Shown: positions 8,419-19,000 of the stretch, one piece after another
Layout of the letters: every line of letters begins with the position of its first letter
Numbering within the stretch: position 1 is the first letter of the stretch
NCBI GenBank assembly: GCA_964602655.1
Contig: CAZRSF010000012.1
Span: 37,833-101,832, forward strand
DNA length: 64,000 nucleotides
Source of the DNA: Moduliflexus sp964602655
GTDB lineage: Bacteria; Moduliflexota; Moduliflexia; Moduliflexales; Moduliflexaceae
Reading direction: 5' to 3'
The notes under the pieces: generated by a model
Told to the model about the DNA's origin: nothing
Seen by the model: only the letters and a program-made list of their open reading frames with translations
Databases searched by the model: none
Program-made: the position numbers and the translations under genes

Positions 8419-10300
8419 GGCGGCTGGAAAGATCGCCCGTCAGGGCGCCGGCATATTCCTGCGGCGCGTATATTTCAACATTCATGACAGGTTCGAGCAG
8501 AACCGGACGGGCAGTTTCCATCGCCTTTTTAAATGCCAGACTCCCGGCGATTTTAAAGGCCATTTCCGAAGAATCAACCGCATGAAATGAGCCGTCATAC
8601 AATTCTACCGCAAAATCAACGACTGGAAAACCGGCTAATTCACCATTTTCCGATGATTCCCGAATGCCATGTTCGACTGCGGGAATATATTCCTTTGGAA
8701 TGACTCCGCCTACAATTTTATTTTCGAACTGGAAACCAGCATTGCGCTCCAACGGACGAACGCGAATTTTAACATGCCCGTACTGCCCCTTTCCACCGGT
8801 CTGGCGCACGAAACGTTTTTCAGCGCTGACTGCCCGCGCAATGGTTTCTTTGTATGCCACTTGCGGTTTGCCTACACTGGCAGAAACATTAAATTCTCGT
8901 ACAAGGCGATCAACGATGATCTCTAAATGCAATTCCCCCATTCCGGAAATCAGGGTTTGCCCTGTTTCGTTGTTGTATCTGGTTTGGAACGTAGGGTCTT
9001 CGTGAGCTAATTTACCTAAGCTGATGGATAATTTTTCCTGATCGGATTTTGTCTTCGGTTCGATCGCTACAGAGATAACAGGCTCTGGGAAAATAATTGA
9101 TTCTAACAGCACTGGAGATTTTTCATCAGTCAGAGAATCGCCAGTCGTCGAGTATTTCAAACCGACTGCCGCAACAATATCACCAGCGTAAGCGGCTTCG
9201 ATCTCCTCACGCTTGTTTGCGTGCATTCTGAGCAATCGGCCAATGCGTTCACGTTTGTCTTTTGTTGAATTATAGGCATAAGAACCGGCACTTAACACTC
9301 CTGAGTACGTTCGGATAAAAGTTAACTGTCCGACATACGGATCGTTCATTACCTTAAATGCTAAGGCTGACAACGGTTCATCGTCACTGGCTGACCGAAC
9401 TTCTTCTTCTCCCGTTTTTGGATTTTTTCCTTTAACCGCATCGACCTCTACCGGCGACGGCAAGTAATGCACCACCGCATCCAAAAGCGCCTGCACTCCT
9501 TTATTTTTAAAGGCAGAACCGCACACGACAGGAACAATTTTGTTTTTCACCGTCAATTCGCGCAGAGCCAACATCACAACATCTACAGGCACGTCCTGGC
9601 CTTCCAAATAACGCTCAAGAATTCCATGACTGCCATCGCCATCAATCGCTTCATACATTGCTTCTCGATAGCTCTCAGCCTGTTCGCGAAGCTCCGCCGG
9701 AATCTCTTCTTCACGAAAGACCGAACCAAGAGACTCTTCCTCATAGATTCGTAGCTTCATACTGACCAAATCTATCACACCTTCGAAGTCCTCTGCTTGT
9801 CCATAAGGAATTTGAATTGGGACAACGACGGAACCGAGACGATCGGTCATCATACTCACAACGCGAAAGAAGTCTGCGCCCACCCGATCCATTTTATTCA
9901 CAAAAGCAATTCGCGGAACATTATATTTATCCGCTTGCCGCCAGACCGTTTCCGATTGGGGCTGTACGCCACCAACAGCACAGAACACACCAACCGCGCC
10001 ATCAAGAACGCGCAAAGACCGCTCGACCTCGACGGTAAAATCTACGTGCCCAGGCGTATCAATAATATTAATCTGATGGTCTAACCAAGAGCATGTGGTC
10101 GCTGCAGAGGTAATGGTAATTCCTCGTTCCTGCTCTTGCACCATCCAATCCATTGTGGCAGCGCCATCATGCACTTCCCCAATTTTATAATTTCGACCGG
10201 TATAATACAGAATTCGCTCCGTCGTTGTCGTCTTTCCGGCGTCAATGTGGGCAATAATTCCAATATTTCGGCAATCTTTTAATGCAACTTTTCGATCCAA
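8419..10300 (-). CDS. fusA: Elongation factor G, N-terminal 627 residues (truncated by gap)
   Basis: Starts at a TTG (10300; MDRKVALKDCRNIGIIAHID) with no visible ribosome binding site; no ATG lies in frame upstream. The G1 loop (AHIDAGKTTTTE), G3 (DTPGHVDF) and G4 (NKMDR) of the GTPase are intact, as are domain II and the start of domain IV (GGKGQYGHVKI). It ends at GALTGDLSSR where the Ns begin, about 65 residues short of the usual 692. Adding the 109-aa fragment minus the 44-aa overlap gives exactly 692, but the overlap is divergent. It lies 66 bp downstream of rpsG, the normal str-operon position. Confidence 0.93.
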
Positions 10301-10366
10301 GATTATTCTGAGTAAAAAGATAATGAAATAGAGAATTTGTCATTAACTCTTGCTCACAAAGATGGG

Positions 10367-10840
10367 TTACCACCGATAATGCGCAAATGCTTTATTTGCT
10401 TCCGCCATCTTATGGGTATCTTCACGTTTCTTAATGGCAGTTCCTCTGCTATTTGCGGCATCCAAGAGTTCCATTGCCAAGCGTTCTTGCATGGTTTTCT
10501 CAGAACGTCCTCGAGATGCATCAATAATCCAACGCATACTCAACGTCGTCCGTCGAGTCGGGCGCACTTCTACCGGCACTTGATATGTCGAACCGCCAAC
10601 CCGGCGAGACCGAATTTCAAGAATCGGCTTGGTATTTGATACAGCTTTATTGAATACCGCGAGCACATCGCGATTACCAGTACGATCACGAATTAAATCC
10701 AATGCTCCGTAAAAAATATTTTCAGCAATACTTTTTTTGCCATCATACATCAGCATGTTGACAAATTTCGTCACCAACGCGCTATTAAATTTAGGATCCG
10801 GCAAAATCACTCGTTTATCTGCTAACGTCCGACGTGACAT
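10367..10840 (-). CDS. rpsG: 30S ribosomal protein S7
   Basis: 157 aa uS7, starting MSRRTLADKRVILPDPKF; contains VEVRPTRRTTLSMRWII and the C-terminal HKMAEANKAFAHYRW. AGGAGAG lies 8-9 nt upstream. S7 nucleates assembly of the 30S head and in Escherichia coli represses the str operon. It lies between rpsL and fusA. Confidence 0.98.
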   Translation of the reverse strand: MSRRTLADKRVILPDPKFNSALVTKFVNMLMYDGKKSIAENIFYGALDLIRDRTGNRDVLAVFNKAVSNTKPILEIRSRRVGGSTYQVPVEVRPTRRTTLSMRWIIDASRGRSEKTMQERLAMELLDAANSRGTAIKKREDTHKMAEANKAFAHYRW

Positions 10841-10952
10841 ATACTTTACTCTCCTCGTTGCAACGTCTCGCCTGCCCGCTGCCTCTATTCAAGAGACAGG
10901 ACAAACGTGACGTGTGGGAATCTTCGCAATTATCGCAAGCTGTCAAACCTGA

Positions 10953-11360
10953 TTACTTTTTCTTCGCTCCCGCAGCTGCCTTTGCGTCCTTTTTCGGTCT
11001 CTTTGCGCCATATTTAGAACGTGATTGCATTCTATTTTGAACTCCAGAGCTGTCCAATGCTCCCCGGACAATATGATACCGCACGCCAGGCAAATCCTTC
11101 ACGCGACCTCCTCGCACAAGCACTAAGGAGTGCTCTTGCAAGTTATGACCGATTCCCGGAATATATGTCGTGACCTCAATCCCATTAGTCAAGCGTACCC
11201 TGGCAACTTTCCGCAACGCGGAGTTCGGTTTTTTCGGGGTTGATGTATACACACGCACACAAACTCCGCGTTTTTGTGGACATGATCGTAAGGCCGGACT
11301 ATTTGATTTTGATACAATCTTTTTACGGCCAGTTCGAACCAATTGATGAATTGTTGGCAT
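10953..11360 (-). CDS. rpsL: 30S ribosomal protein S12
   Basis: 135 aa from the ATG at 11360 (MPTIHQLVRTGRKK); AGGAG is 9 nt upstream, and an earlier ATG overlaps that site. S12 monitors decoding. The streptomycin-relevant motifs TPKKPNSALRKVARV (Lys43 region) and GGRVKDLPGVRYH (Lys88 region) look wild type. The C-terminal tail DAKAAAGAKKK is a usual lysine-rich extension. First gene of the str operon. Confidence 0.97.
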   Translation of the reverse strand: MPTIHQLVRTGRKKIVSKSNSPALRSCPQKRGVCVRVYTSTPKKPNSALRKVARVRLTNGIEVTTYIPGIGHNLQEHSLVLVRGGRVKDLPGVRYHIVRGALDSSGVQNRMQSRSKYGAKRPKKDAKAAAGAKKK

Positions 11361-11424
11361 ATCCCACATCTCCTAACTCATTGTTTTTATTAAACTTATC
11401 AATACCTTCCTCAAAAATGTGCAA

Positions 11425-11453
11425 ACCCTAACAACCCACCTCTATGTTGTCAA
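11425..11453 (-). promoter_or_regulatory. Candidate promoter of rpsL-rpsG-fusA
   Basis: On the minus strand TTGACA (11453-11448), 17-bp spacer, TAGGGT (11430-11425), about 60 bp upstream of the rpsL start. The -35 is perfect; the -10 is weak. Confidence 0.45.
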
Positions 11454-11547
11454 GCTTTTTTCCATACCAAATGACTAAACTGAGAAAAATCCCTGCATGA
11501 CGGAGAGAACAATAAGGTGTTTCGCCGTGGAACATGAAGAGGGTAAC

Positions 11548-11571
11548 GCCCGGCATGTCACGATACCGGGC
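11548..11571 (-). other. Stem-loop downstream of rpoC
   Basis: GCCCGG (11548-11553) can pair with CCGGGC (11566-11571), 17 bp past the rpoC stop. No U-run follows on the minus strand, so it is more likely an mRNA 3' structure than a simple intrinsic terminator. Confidence 0.35.
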
Positions 11572-11587
11572 ACATTGCGGTTCATCG

Positions 11588-14500
11588 CTATTCAGCAAGC
11601 GTCTCGAATGATGGCGAGACTTTTAACGCCTTTCGACGATAATCAACTGACCCTGTACCAGCAGGAATCAATCGCCCGACAATCACATTTTCTTTTAACC
11701 CGCGCAGATCATCCACTTTTCCAGAAATCGCCGCCTCTGTTAGCACTCTCGTCGTTTCCTGGAACGACGCCGCTGACAAGAAACTATCCGTACTGAGTGA
11801 TGCCACCGTAATCCCTAACAAGAGCGGTCGTCCGCTCGCCGGTTTTCCGCTTTCAGCAATCACGCGCTGATTCTCTTCATCAAATTCGAAGCGATCAACG
11901 TATTCATCCAGCAAAAACAGCGTATCGCCAGGATCAGAAATCTTCACACGGCGTAACATCTGACGCACAATCACTTCAATATGCTTATCGTTAATGCTCA
12001 CACCTTGCAAACGATAGACTTGCTGAACTTCATCTACCAGATACTTTTGCACTTCTTTTGCGCCAAGCACCTGAAGAATATCATGCGGATCAGACGGGCC
12101 ATCCATTAACGGTTCGCCTGCGCTGACACGATCTCCTTCGCGCACATTCACATGAGTTCCACGAGGAATGGAATATTCGCGTTCGCCGCCATTATCGCTG
12201 CGCACGTGAATTTTTCGCATGCCACGAACAATTTCACCAAAATGCACCACGCCATCAACTTCACTAATCGTGGCAGGCTCCTTAGGTTTACGCGCTTCGA
12301 AGAGTTCCACAACGCGAGGCAACCCGCCGGTAATATCTTTGGTCTTTGTCGTGTCGCGCGGGATTTTGGCGACAATATCGCCAGCAAACACCATATCCCC
12401 TTCATTTACCTGCAAATGCGCTCCCGTCGGAAATTGTTTCTGATCGATAATTTTACCGTCCGCATCTTTCAAAATAACGCGAGGCTGATATTGCTCATCA
12501 GCAGTATCCACAATCACTTTTGTTGTCAACCCTGTGACTTCATCCATTTCTTCGCGCATCGTGATGCCTTCAATAACATCTTTCAGAACCACCATAGATT
12601 CGCCTGGCGTTTCAACGATAATCGGCGTCGTAAACGGATCCCAACGGGCGATCTCTTGTCCTTCCTCGACCAGTGCGCCTTCCTGAAGCAGTAATGTCGC
12701 GCCATAGACAAGCGGAGGATAATGATCTTCAACGCTTTTGCCATTATCTTCACGCAGAACGCCGATAAATCCACCCTTTGAGCGCACCGAAAGAGTCTTA
12801 CTACGATTTTCAACCCATCCGATGTCATGAAACACGATACGCCCGCCACGGCGAGCAATCAGAGTTGACTGCTCCATCACAGCACTTGCCGTTCCACCAA
12901 TATGGAACGTCCGCATGGTCAACTGCGTTCCCGGCTCTCCAATAGACTGCGCGGCAATAATCCCGACCGCTTCGCCTGCGTTCACTAACCGTCGGGTTGA
13001 TAAGTTACTCCCATAACACAACGCGCACACACCGCGTTTCGCCTGACACGTCAGCACCGAACGGATTTTTACCTGACTTAAGCCAGCATTTTCGATCATT
13101 TCAGCGAAGACTTCGTCAATAAGTTCGTTTGCGTGAACAATAACTTGATTCGTCGCCGGATGATAGACATCTTCAAGCACCACGCGTCCGAGAATACGGT
13201 CGCGCAACGATTCGATCACTTCGCCACCTTCGACAATCGGCATCACGTAAATTCCATCAATCGTCTGGCAATCATGCTCTAAAATCATCACATCCTGCGA
13301 TACATCCACGAGACGACGAGTCAAATACCCGGAATCTGCTGTCTTTAAAGCCGTATCCGCCAAACCTTTGCGTGCGCCGTGCGTTGAAATGAAGTACTGC
13401 AACACGCTCAAGCCTTCACGGAAATTTGCAGTAATCGGGGTTTCGATAATTTCGCCTGACGGCTTGGCCATCAACCCACGCATTCCAGCAAGCTGGCGTA
13501 TCTGCTGACGACTACCGCGCGCTCCTGAATCGGCCATCATAAAGATCGGATTGAATCTGGGGTGTTTTCTGACAGTCTCATCGCGAGAATAATCCGCCGA
13601 CCCAAGTTTTCCGGCAAGTTGGGATTGCTCATCTTCCGAACGCAATAGTTCTTCGAACATCGCGTTCGCAACTTCTTCCGTCACCTTCGACCAGATATCG
13701 ATGACTTTATTTTTACGCTCGCCATTTGTGATAACACCGTTATTATATTGATCGTCAACTTCGCCGACTTCCGCCTGAGCTTCAAGAATCAATTCGGCTT
13801 TTCTCCCTGGAACCTGCATATCGTCAATTCCGATAGACAACGCGGAAATCGTGGAGAATTTGAAACCAGTATCTTTGAGCTTATCCAGCACTTCGACGGT
13901 GACTTCATTGCCATAGTCAAGATGAATCTTGGTAATTAACTTGCTTACCGTTTTCTTGTCCATCTGTCTATTCACGAACTTATTGGCAAAATGAAAATCC
14001 TTCGGCAAAATCTGATTGAAAATAACCCGACCAACAGTGGTATCAAGCATTTTAACGCGAGGGCTGGTTGGATCGATCTGCATCCGCACCCGAATTGCTT
14101 CTAACAATGCCACTCGCTTATCATTATACGCTCTCACCACCTCTTCGAACGATGAAAACGTTTTTGGCTGCGCTGCTCTTCGGCATTCGATCAAGGAATT
14201 TACGGCATGGCCGTTAATCTCTTTCACAATCGCGCCATTGGACAAATCAAACACTTGTCCTTCTTGTCCCTGCACAATCACGTGGTCGTTCTGTTTCGCT
14301 AAACAAACGCCGCTGGCGAACTCCAATTCATTTGATGTAGAGGAATCTTTTTTCACTTCGCCTAAGACCATCACGGCAGACTTCAATTCTGAAGAATTGG
14401 GCACTACGTACCGGATCACGTCTTTATGCGGGATTTCCTTCGTAATGTAGTAAATTCCCAAGACCATGTCCTGAGAAGGCAGGGCTAACGGGCCGCCATG

Positions 14501-15988
14501 CGCAGGAGAAAGCAAGTTGCTGGTCGCCATCATCAAAATTTTAGCTTCCACTTGCGCTTCAATCGAAAGCGGAACATGCACAGCCATCTGATCGCCGTCA
14601 AAGTCAGCGTTAAACGCCGCGCAGACAAGCGGATGGACTCGGATCGCTTTTCCGTTTACCAATACCGGTTCAAACGCCTGGATACCTGCACGATGCAATG
14701 TCGGAGCGCGGTTCAGCAAGACCGGGTGATCTTTGACCACTTCCTCAAGCACTTCCCATACTTCAGCGGTTTCACGTTCTACGAGCTTCTGCGCATTTTT
14801 GATTGTTGTCGCATAGCCTTTTTCCTGGAGTTTCTGAAACACAAACGGCTTAAATAACTCTAACGCCATTTTTTCCGGCAAACCGCATTGATGCAGTTTG
14901 AGCTCTGGCCCAACGACGATGACGGAACGCCCGGAGTAATCCACACGCTTTCCAAGCAGGTTTTGCCGGAAACGTCCTTGTTTTCCTTTCAGCATGTCAC
15001 TTAAGGATTTCAACGGGCGATTCTTCGACCCACGCAGTACGCGACCGCGACGCCCATTATCAAACAACGCATCAACAGACTCTTGCAACATGCGTTTTTC
15101 GTTACGAATAATGACTTCCGGCGCTTTTAATTCCTGTAAGCGATGTAAGCGGTTATTGCGATTGATCACGCGACGATACAGGTCATTCAAATCTGATGTA
15201 GCAAAACGTCCGCCGTCAAGAGGCACTAATGGTCGCAATTCCGGAGGAATAATCGGGATCACTTCGAAAATCATGTGCTCCGGCTTACAGCCAGATTTGC
15301 GGAAGGCCTCGACGACTTTCAGTCGTTTGGTCAACTTTTTCTTCTTTTGCAACGAGTTTTCCACCTTCATTTGCTCGCGCAATTCTTTAGACATCGCCTC
15401 AACATCAATCCGCTTGAGTAATTCCCGAATAGCTTCTGCGCCGATTCCAACGCGGAATTTTCCAGAATAATCGTGATCTTCCAGCAACAAACGGTACTGT
15501 TCTTCGCTTAACAGTTGCCTCTCATCTAAATTCGTGTTGCCCGCATCCACAACCACGTAATTCTCGAAATACAGAATGGTTTCGAGCTTTTTGACCGGCA
15601 TGTCTAACAACTGACCAATCCGGCTCGGTAAGCCTTTGAAAAACCAGATATGCGACACCGGACACGCAAGTTCGATGTGCCCCATGCGTTCCCGCCGAAC
15701 CTTTGCCTGCGTAACTTCGACCCCGCACTTTTCGCAAACGACTCCCCGATGACGAATACGTTTGTATTTGCCACATAAGCATTCCCAGTCTTTCACTGGG
15801 CCAAAGATTTTTGCACAAAACAGGCCGTCACGTTCTGGTTTAAACGTCCGATAGTTGATTGTTTCGGACTTTTTCACCTCGCCATACGACCACTCGCGAA
15901 TTTTTTCCGGAGCGGCAATCGAAATGCGAATCGCTTCGAAATCCGTTTCACTGCTTGAACGTTTAAACAATTCTAAGAAGTCTTGCAT
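11588..15988 (-). CDS. rpoC: DNA-directed RNA polymerase subunit beta'
   Basis: 1,466 aa, full length. The N-terminal zinc finger Cys residues (CLCG, then CEKCG) and the active-site Mg-binding loop NADFDGDQMAVH are intact. The second zinc site (CQAKRGVCALCYG) and the C-terminal PAGTGS segment are also present. It forms the catalytic cleft with beta. The gene is 94 bp downstream of rpoB, separated by a strong hairpin. Many antisense frames overlap it but have no support. Confidence 0.99.
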   Translation of the reverse strand: MQDFLELFKRSSSETDFEAIRISIAAPEKIREWSYGEVKKSETINYRTFKPERDGLFCAKIFGPVKDWECLCGKYKRIRHRGVVCEKCGVEVTQAKVRRERMGHIELACPVSHIWFFKGLPSRIGQLLDMPVKKLETILYFENYVVVDAGNTNLDERQLLSEEQYRLLLEDHDYSGKFRVGIGAEAIRELLKRIDVEAMSKELREQMKVENSLQKKKKLTKRLKVVEAFRKSGCKPEHMIFEVIPIIPPELRPLVPLDGGRFATSDLNDLYRRVINRNNRLHRLQELKAPEVIIRNEKRMLQESVDALFDNGRRGRVLRGSKNRPLKSLSDMLKGKQGRFRQNLLGKRVDYSGRSVIVVGPELKLHQCGLPEKMALELFKPFVFQKLQEKGYATTIKNAQKLVERETAEVWEVLEEVVKDHPVLLNRAPTLHRAGIQAFEPVLVNGKAIRVHPLVCAAFNADFDGDQMAVHVPLSIEAQVEAKILMMATSNLLSPAHGGPLALPSQDMVLGIYYITKEIPHKDVIRYVVPNSSELKSAVMVLGEVKKDSSTSNELEFASGVCLAKQNDHVIVQGQEGQVFDLSNGAIVKEINGHAVNSLIECRRAAQPKTFSSFEEVVRAYNDKRVALLEAIRVRMQIDPTSPRVKMLDTTVGRVIFNQILPKDFHFANKFVNRQMDKKTVSKLITKIHLDYGNEVTVEVLDKLKDTGFKFSTISALSIGIDDMQVPGRKAELILEAQAEVGEVDDQYNNGVITNGERKNKVIDIWSKVTEEVANAMFEELLRSEDEQSQLAGKLGSADYSRDETVRKHPRFNPIFMMADSGARGSRQQIRQLAGMRGLMAKPSGEIIETPITANFREGLSVLQYFISTHGARKGLADTALKTADSGYLTRRLVDVSQDVMILEHDCQTIDGIYVMPIVEGGEVIESLRDRILGRVVLEDVYHPATNQVIVHANELIDEVFAEMIENAGLSQVKIRSVLTCQAKRGVCALCYGSNLSTRRLVNAGEAVGIIAAQSIGEPGTQLTMRTFHIGGTASAVMEQSTLIARRGGRIVFHDIGWVENRSKTLSVRSKGGFIGVLREDNGKSVEDHYPPLVYGATLLLQEGALVEEGQEIARWDPFTTPIIVETPGESMVVLKDVIEGITMREEMDEVTGLTTKVIVDTADEQYQPRVILKDADGKIIDQKQFPTGAHLQVNEGDMVFAGDIVAKIPRDTTKTKDITGGLPRVVELFEARKPKEPATISEVDGVVHFGEIVRGMRKIHVRSDNGGEREYSIPRGTHVNVREGDRVSAGEPLMDGPSDPHDILQVLGAKEVQKYLVDEVQQVYRLQGVSINDKHIEVIVRQMLRRVKISDPGDTLFLLDEYVDRFEFDEENQRVIAESGKPASGRPLLLGITVASLSTDSFLSAASFQETTRVLTEAAISGKVDDLRGLKENVIVGRLIPAGTGSVDYRRKALKVSPSFETLAE

Positions 15989-16020
15989 AACGACGAAAGT
16001 CAGCTAAAGTGCAAAGTGAA

Positions 16021-16072
16021 CCGACATGACGCCGACCTCAGAGAATTTCTTCGGTCGGCGAGGCATGTCAGG
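16021..16072 (-). other. Imperfect long stem-loop between rpoB and rpoC
   Basis: Arms CCGACATGACGCCGACC (16021-16037) and the 16053-16072 segment GGTCGGCGAGGCATGTCAGG pair with small bulges; the complementarity extends outward through AAGTGC/GCACTT. It fills most of the 94-bp spacer. A role in mRNA processing or in tuning the rpoB:rpoC ratio is an inference. Confidence 0.6.
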
Positions 16073-16082
16073 CACTTTTCAC

Positions 16083-19000
16083 TCACTGTTGCTTCAGTTC
16101 CATATCTAAGCCCAGGCTTTGTAATTCTTTCACCAACACATTGAACGACTCTGGGATTCCGGCTTCCAGCGTATGCTGGCCTTTGACGATTGACTCGTAA
16201 ATCTTGGTACGCCCCACCACATCATCGGATTTCACGGTCAGCAATTCCTGTAAGTTATACGCCGCGCCGTAGGCTTCCAATGCCCAGACTTCCATTTCGC
16301 CGAAGCGCTGCCCGCCGAATTGCGCCTTCCCGCCAAGCGGCTGCTGCGTGACTAATGAGTAGGGGCCGATTGACCGCGCGTGCATTTTATCATCAACAAG
16401 ATGCGACAATTTCACCATATAGATATAGCCAACTGTCGTCTCTTGTTCAAACGGTTCACCGGTTTTGCCGTCATACAGTCGTGATTTCCCCGATGGATTC
16501 AAGCCCGCGGTTCGTAATTTTTGTTTGACTGATTCTTCCGAAGCGCCGTCAAAGACGGGAGTGGCGAAATAGACATCATCTTTAATCGCATGGGCTAAAT
16601 GCAATAATCCGTCTGCGGAACCGTCTTTCAAATAATGCGTCACCGTTTCATCTTTCCGAATACCATCGTAAATATCGTTGAGCAGCACCCGAAGGCGTTC
16701 TGTAACCGCTTCACGGAACGTTGCCTCTGACACCGCCTGATCTGGAGAGGTTTTCAGGCTATCAAGCAACGACATTAACTCTTTATCATGCATACTGATC
16801 TGACGCAACGGCGTTTCCATCCAGTGAATATGTTGATGGAGTTTCTGCATGAACTTTTTCCCAGCCCATCCAAGGCAGGTTTCCAGAATCTGGCCGACGT
16901 TCATACGCGACGGCACACCCAATGGATTCAACACAATATCCACTGCCGTGCCATCCGGCAGAAATGGCATATCTTCCACAGGTGCGACATTCGACACAAC
17001 CCCTTTATTCCCATGCCGTCCAGCCATTTTATCACCGACAGAGAGACGGCGTTTCATCGCGATATACACTTTGACCAACTTCACCACGCCCGGCGGCAAT
17101 TCGTCGCCCGTACGCAGTTTGTTGGTTTTTTCGTTCATAATCGTTTCAAGAATATGAATCTGATCCATCGCATTTTCCTGAAGCGACTCAATGTCGTCGC
17201 GCACATCCTGAATTTCCTGAATTTTGATTTTGCCGAGATCGTCCACAGACATCTCCATCAATTTTTCTGGCGTCAGGAGATCGCCTTTCTTGAAAATTGG
17301 CTGCTGTTTCGATGATGGACGCGTTTCTTCAAACGAATCATCCTCCTCAAAACTCTCATCAAAATCATCATCATACGACGAAGCCGGAGATTTTTTCGCA
17401 AAATCGTCAGGGTAATAGTCACGTGCGACGGTTTTGCCTTTCAGCAGGTGGATCATTTTTTTCTTCGATTCATCACGCACAATCTGGATCTCATCCTGGT
17501 AATCCCGTTCGATTTTGGCAATTTCCGCATCTTCGATGCTCTGGGCGCGCTCATCCTTTTCCACGCCTTTACGGGAAAAGACCTTGACGTCAATGACAAT
17601 ACCGCTGACTCCTTGCGGCGTTCGTAAAGATGCGTCTTTGACATCGCCAGCTTTTTCGCCGAAAATCGCGCGTAACAGTTTTTCTTCCGGGGCGAGATGC
17701 GTTTCCCCTTTCGGCGAAATCTTCCCGACCAGGATATCACCGGGGCGCACTTCCGCGCCGATGCGGACAATCCCGCTTTCATCGAGATTGCTCAACGCGT
17801 CTTCGCCGACATTCGGAATATCGCGCGTAATTTCTTCGCGGCCCAGTTTCGTATCGCGGGCTTCGATTTCACATTCTTCGATGTGAATCGAGGTAAACAT
17901 ATCCTCTTTCACGACACGCTCGCTCATCAAAATCGCATCTTCGAAGTTATACCCGCCCCAGGGCATAAACGCGACCAACACATTGCGTCCAAGCGCTAAC
18001 TCACCTTTTTCGGTCGAAAATCCATCCGCGATGACTTGCCCCGCATTCACCCTGTCGCCGATTTTCACGAGCGGACGCTGATTTACACAGGTATTCTGGT
18101 TCGACCGCTGGAATTTCATCAATTCATACCGATCAATCATCGCCGATTCTTCATCCTCTTCCTCTTCGAAGGAGGGGAGACGAAACGCGGCAAATTGCTG
18201 TACCTTCTGGCGGTCTTCTTCAGGTGTGTCGCTCTCGTCCACGCGGATCACGATACTGCGAGAATCCACACTTTCGATCATTCCCGTCCGTTTGGCAATG
18301 ATGACTGCGCCAGAATCACGGGCAGCAATGGCTTCCATCCCTGTACCGACAAGCGGCGCTTCCGGCTGTACCAATGGAACGCCCTGCCGCTGCATATTCG
18401 ACCCCATCAACGCACGGTTCGCATCGTCATGCTCTAAAAAGGGAATCAACGATGCCGAGACGCTGACCAACTGTTTCGGCGACACATCCATGTAATGCAC
18501 CTGTTCCGGAGGCACCATCACAAAATCGCCGCCCCAGCGGGCTGAGATTCGATCATTTAAGAAATGTCCCTGCGCGTCAATCGGGGCGTTGGCCTGGGCA
18601 ATGATATATTGCTCATCTTTAAACGCAGACAGGTATTCAATCGTGTCTGTCACGCGCCCGTTTTCGACTTTTCGGTAGGGTGTTTCGATAAATCCATACG
18701 CATTAATGCTGCCATACGTGCTGAGGGAGGCAATCAAGCCGATATTCGGGCCTTCCGGCGTCTCAATCGGACAAATACGACCATAATGGGTCGAATGGAC
18801 GTCGCGCATCTCGAATCCGGCGCGTTCCCGGCTGAGACCACCAGGTCCTAAGGCGCTCATGCGGCGTTTATGCGTCAATTCCGATAATGGATTGGTTTGA
18901 TCCATAAACTGTGATAACTGGCTGCTGCCGAAAAATTCCTTGACCGCGCTCATGACGGGCTTCGCATTAATCAAGTCATGCGGCATGACCGTATCGAGTT

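Noticed and set aside
8351..8590. Reading the EF-G frame through the Ns as one protein
   Set aside because: The flanks overlap rather than continue, and 10 Ns do not preserve the frame.
11588..15988. Numerous antisense frames over rpoC and rpoB
   Set aside because: Typical shadows of a high-coding strand; no conserved motifs or starts with ribosome binding sites.
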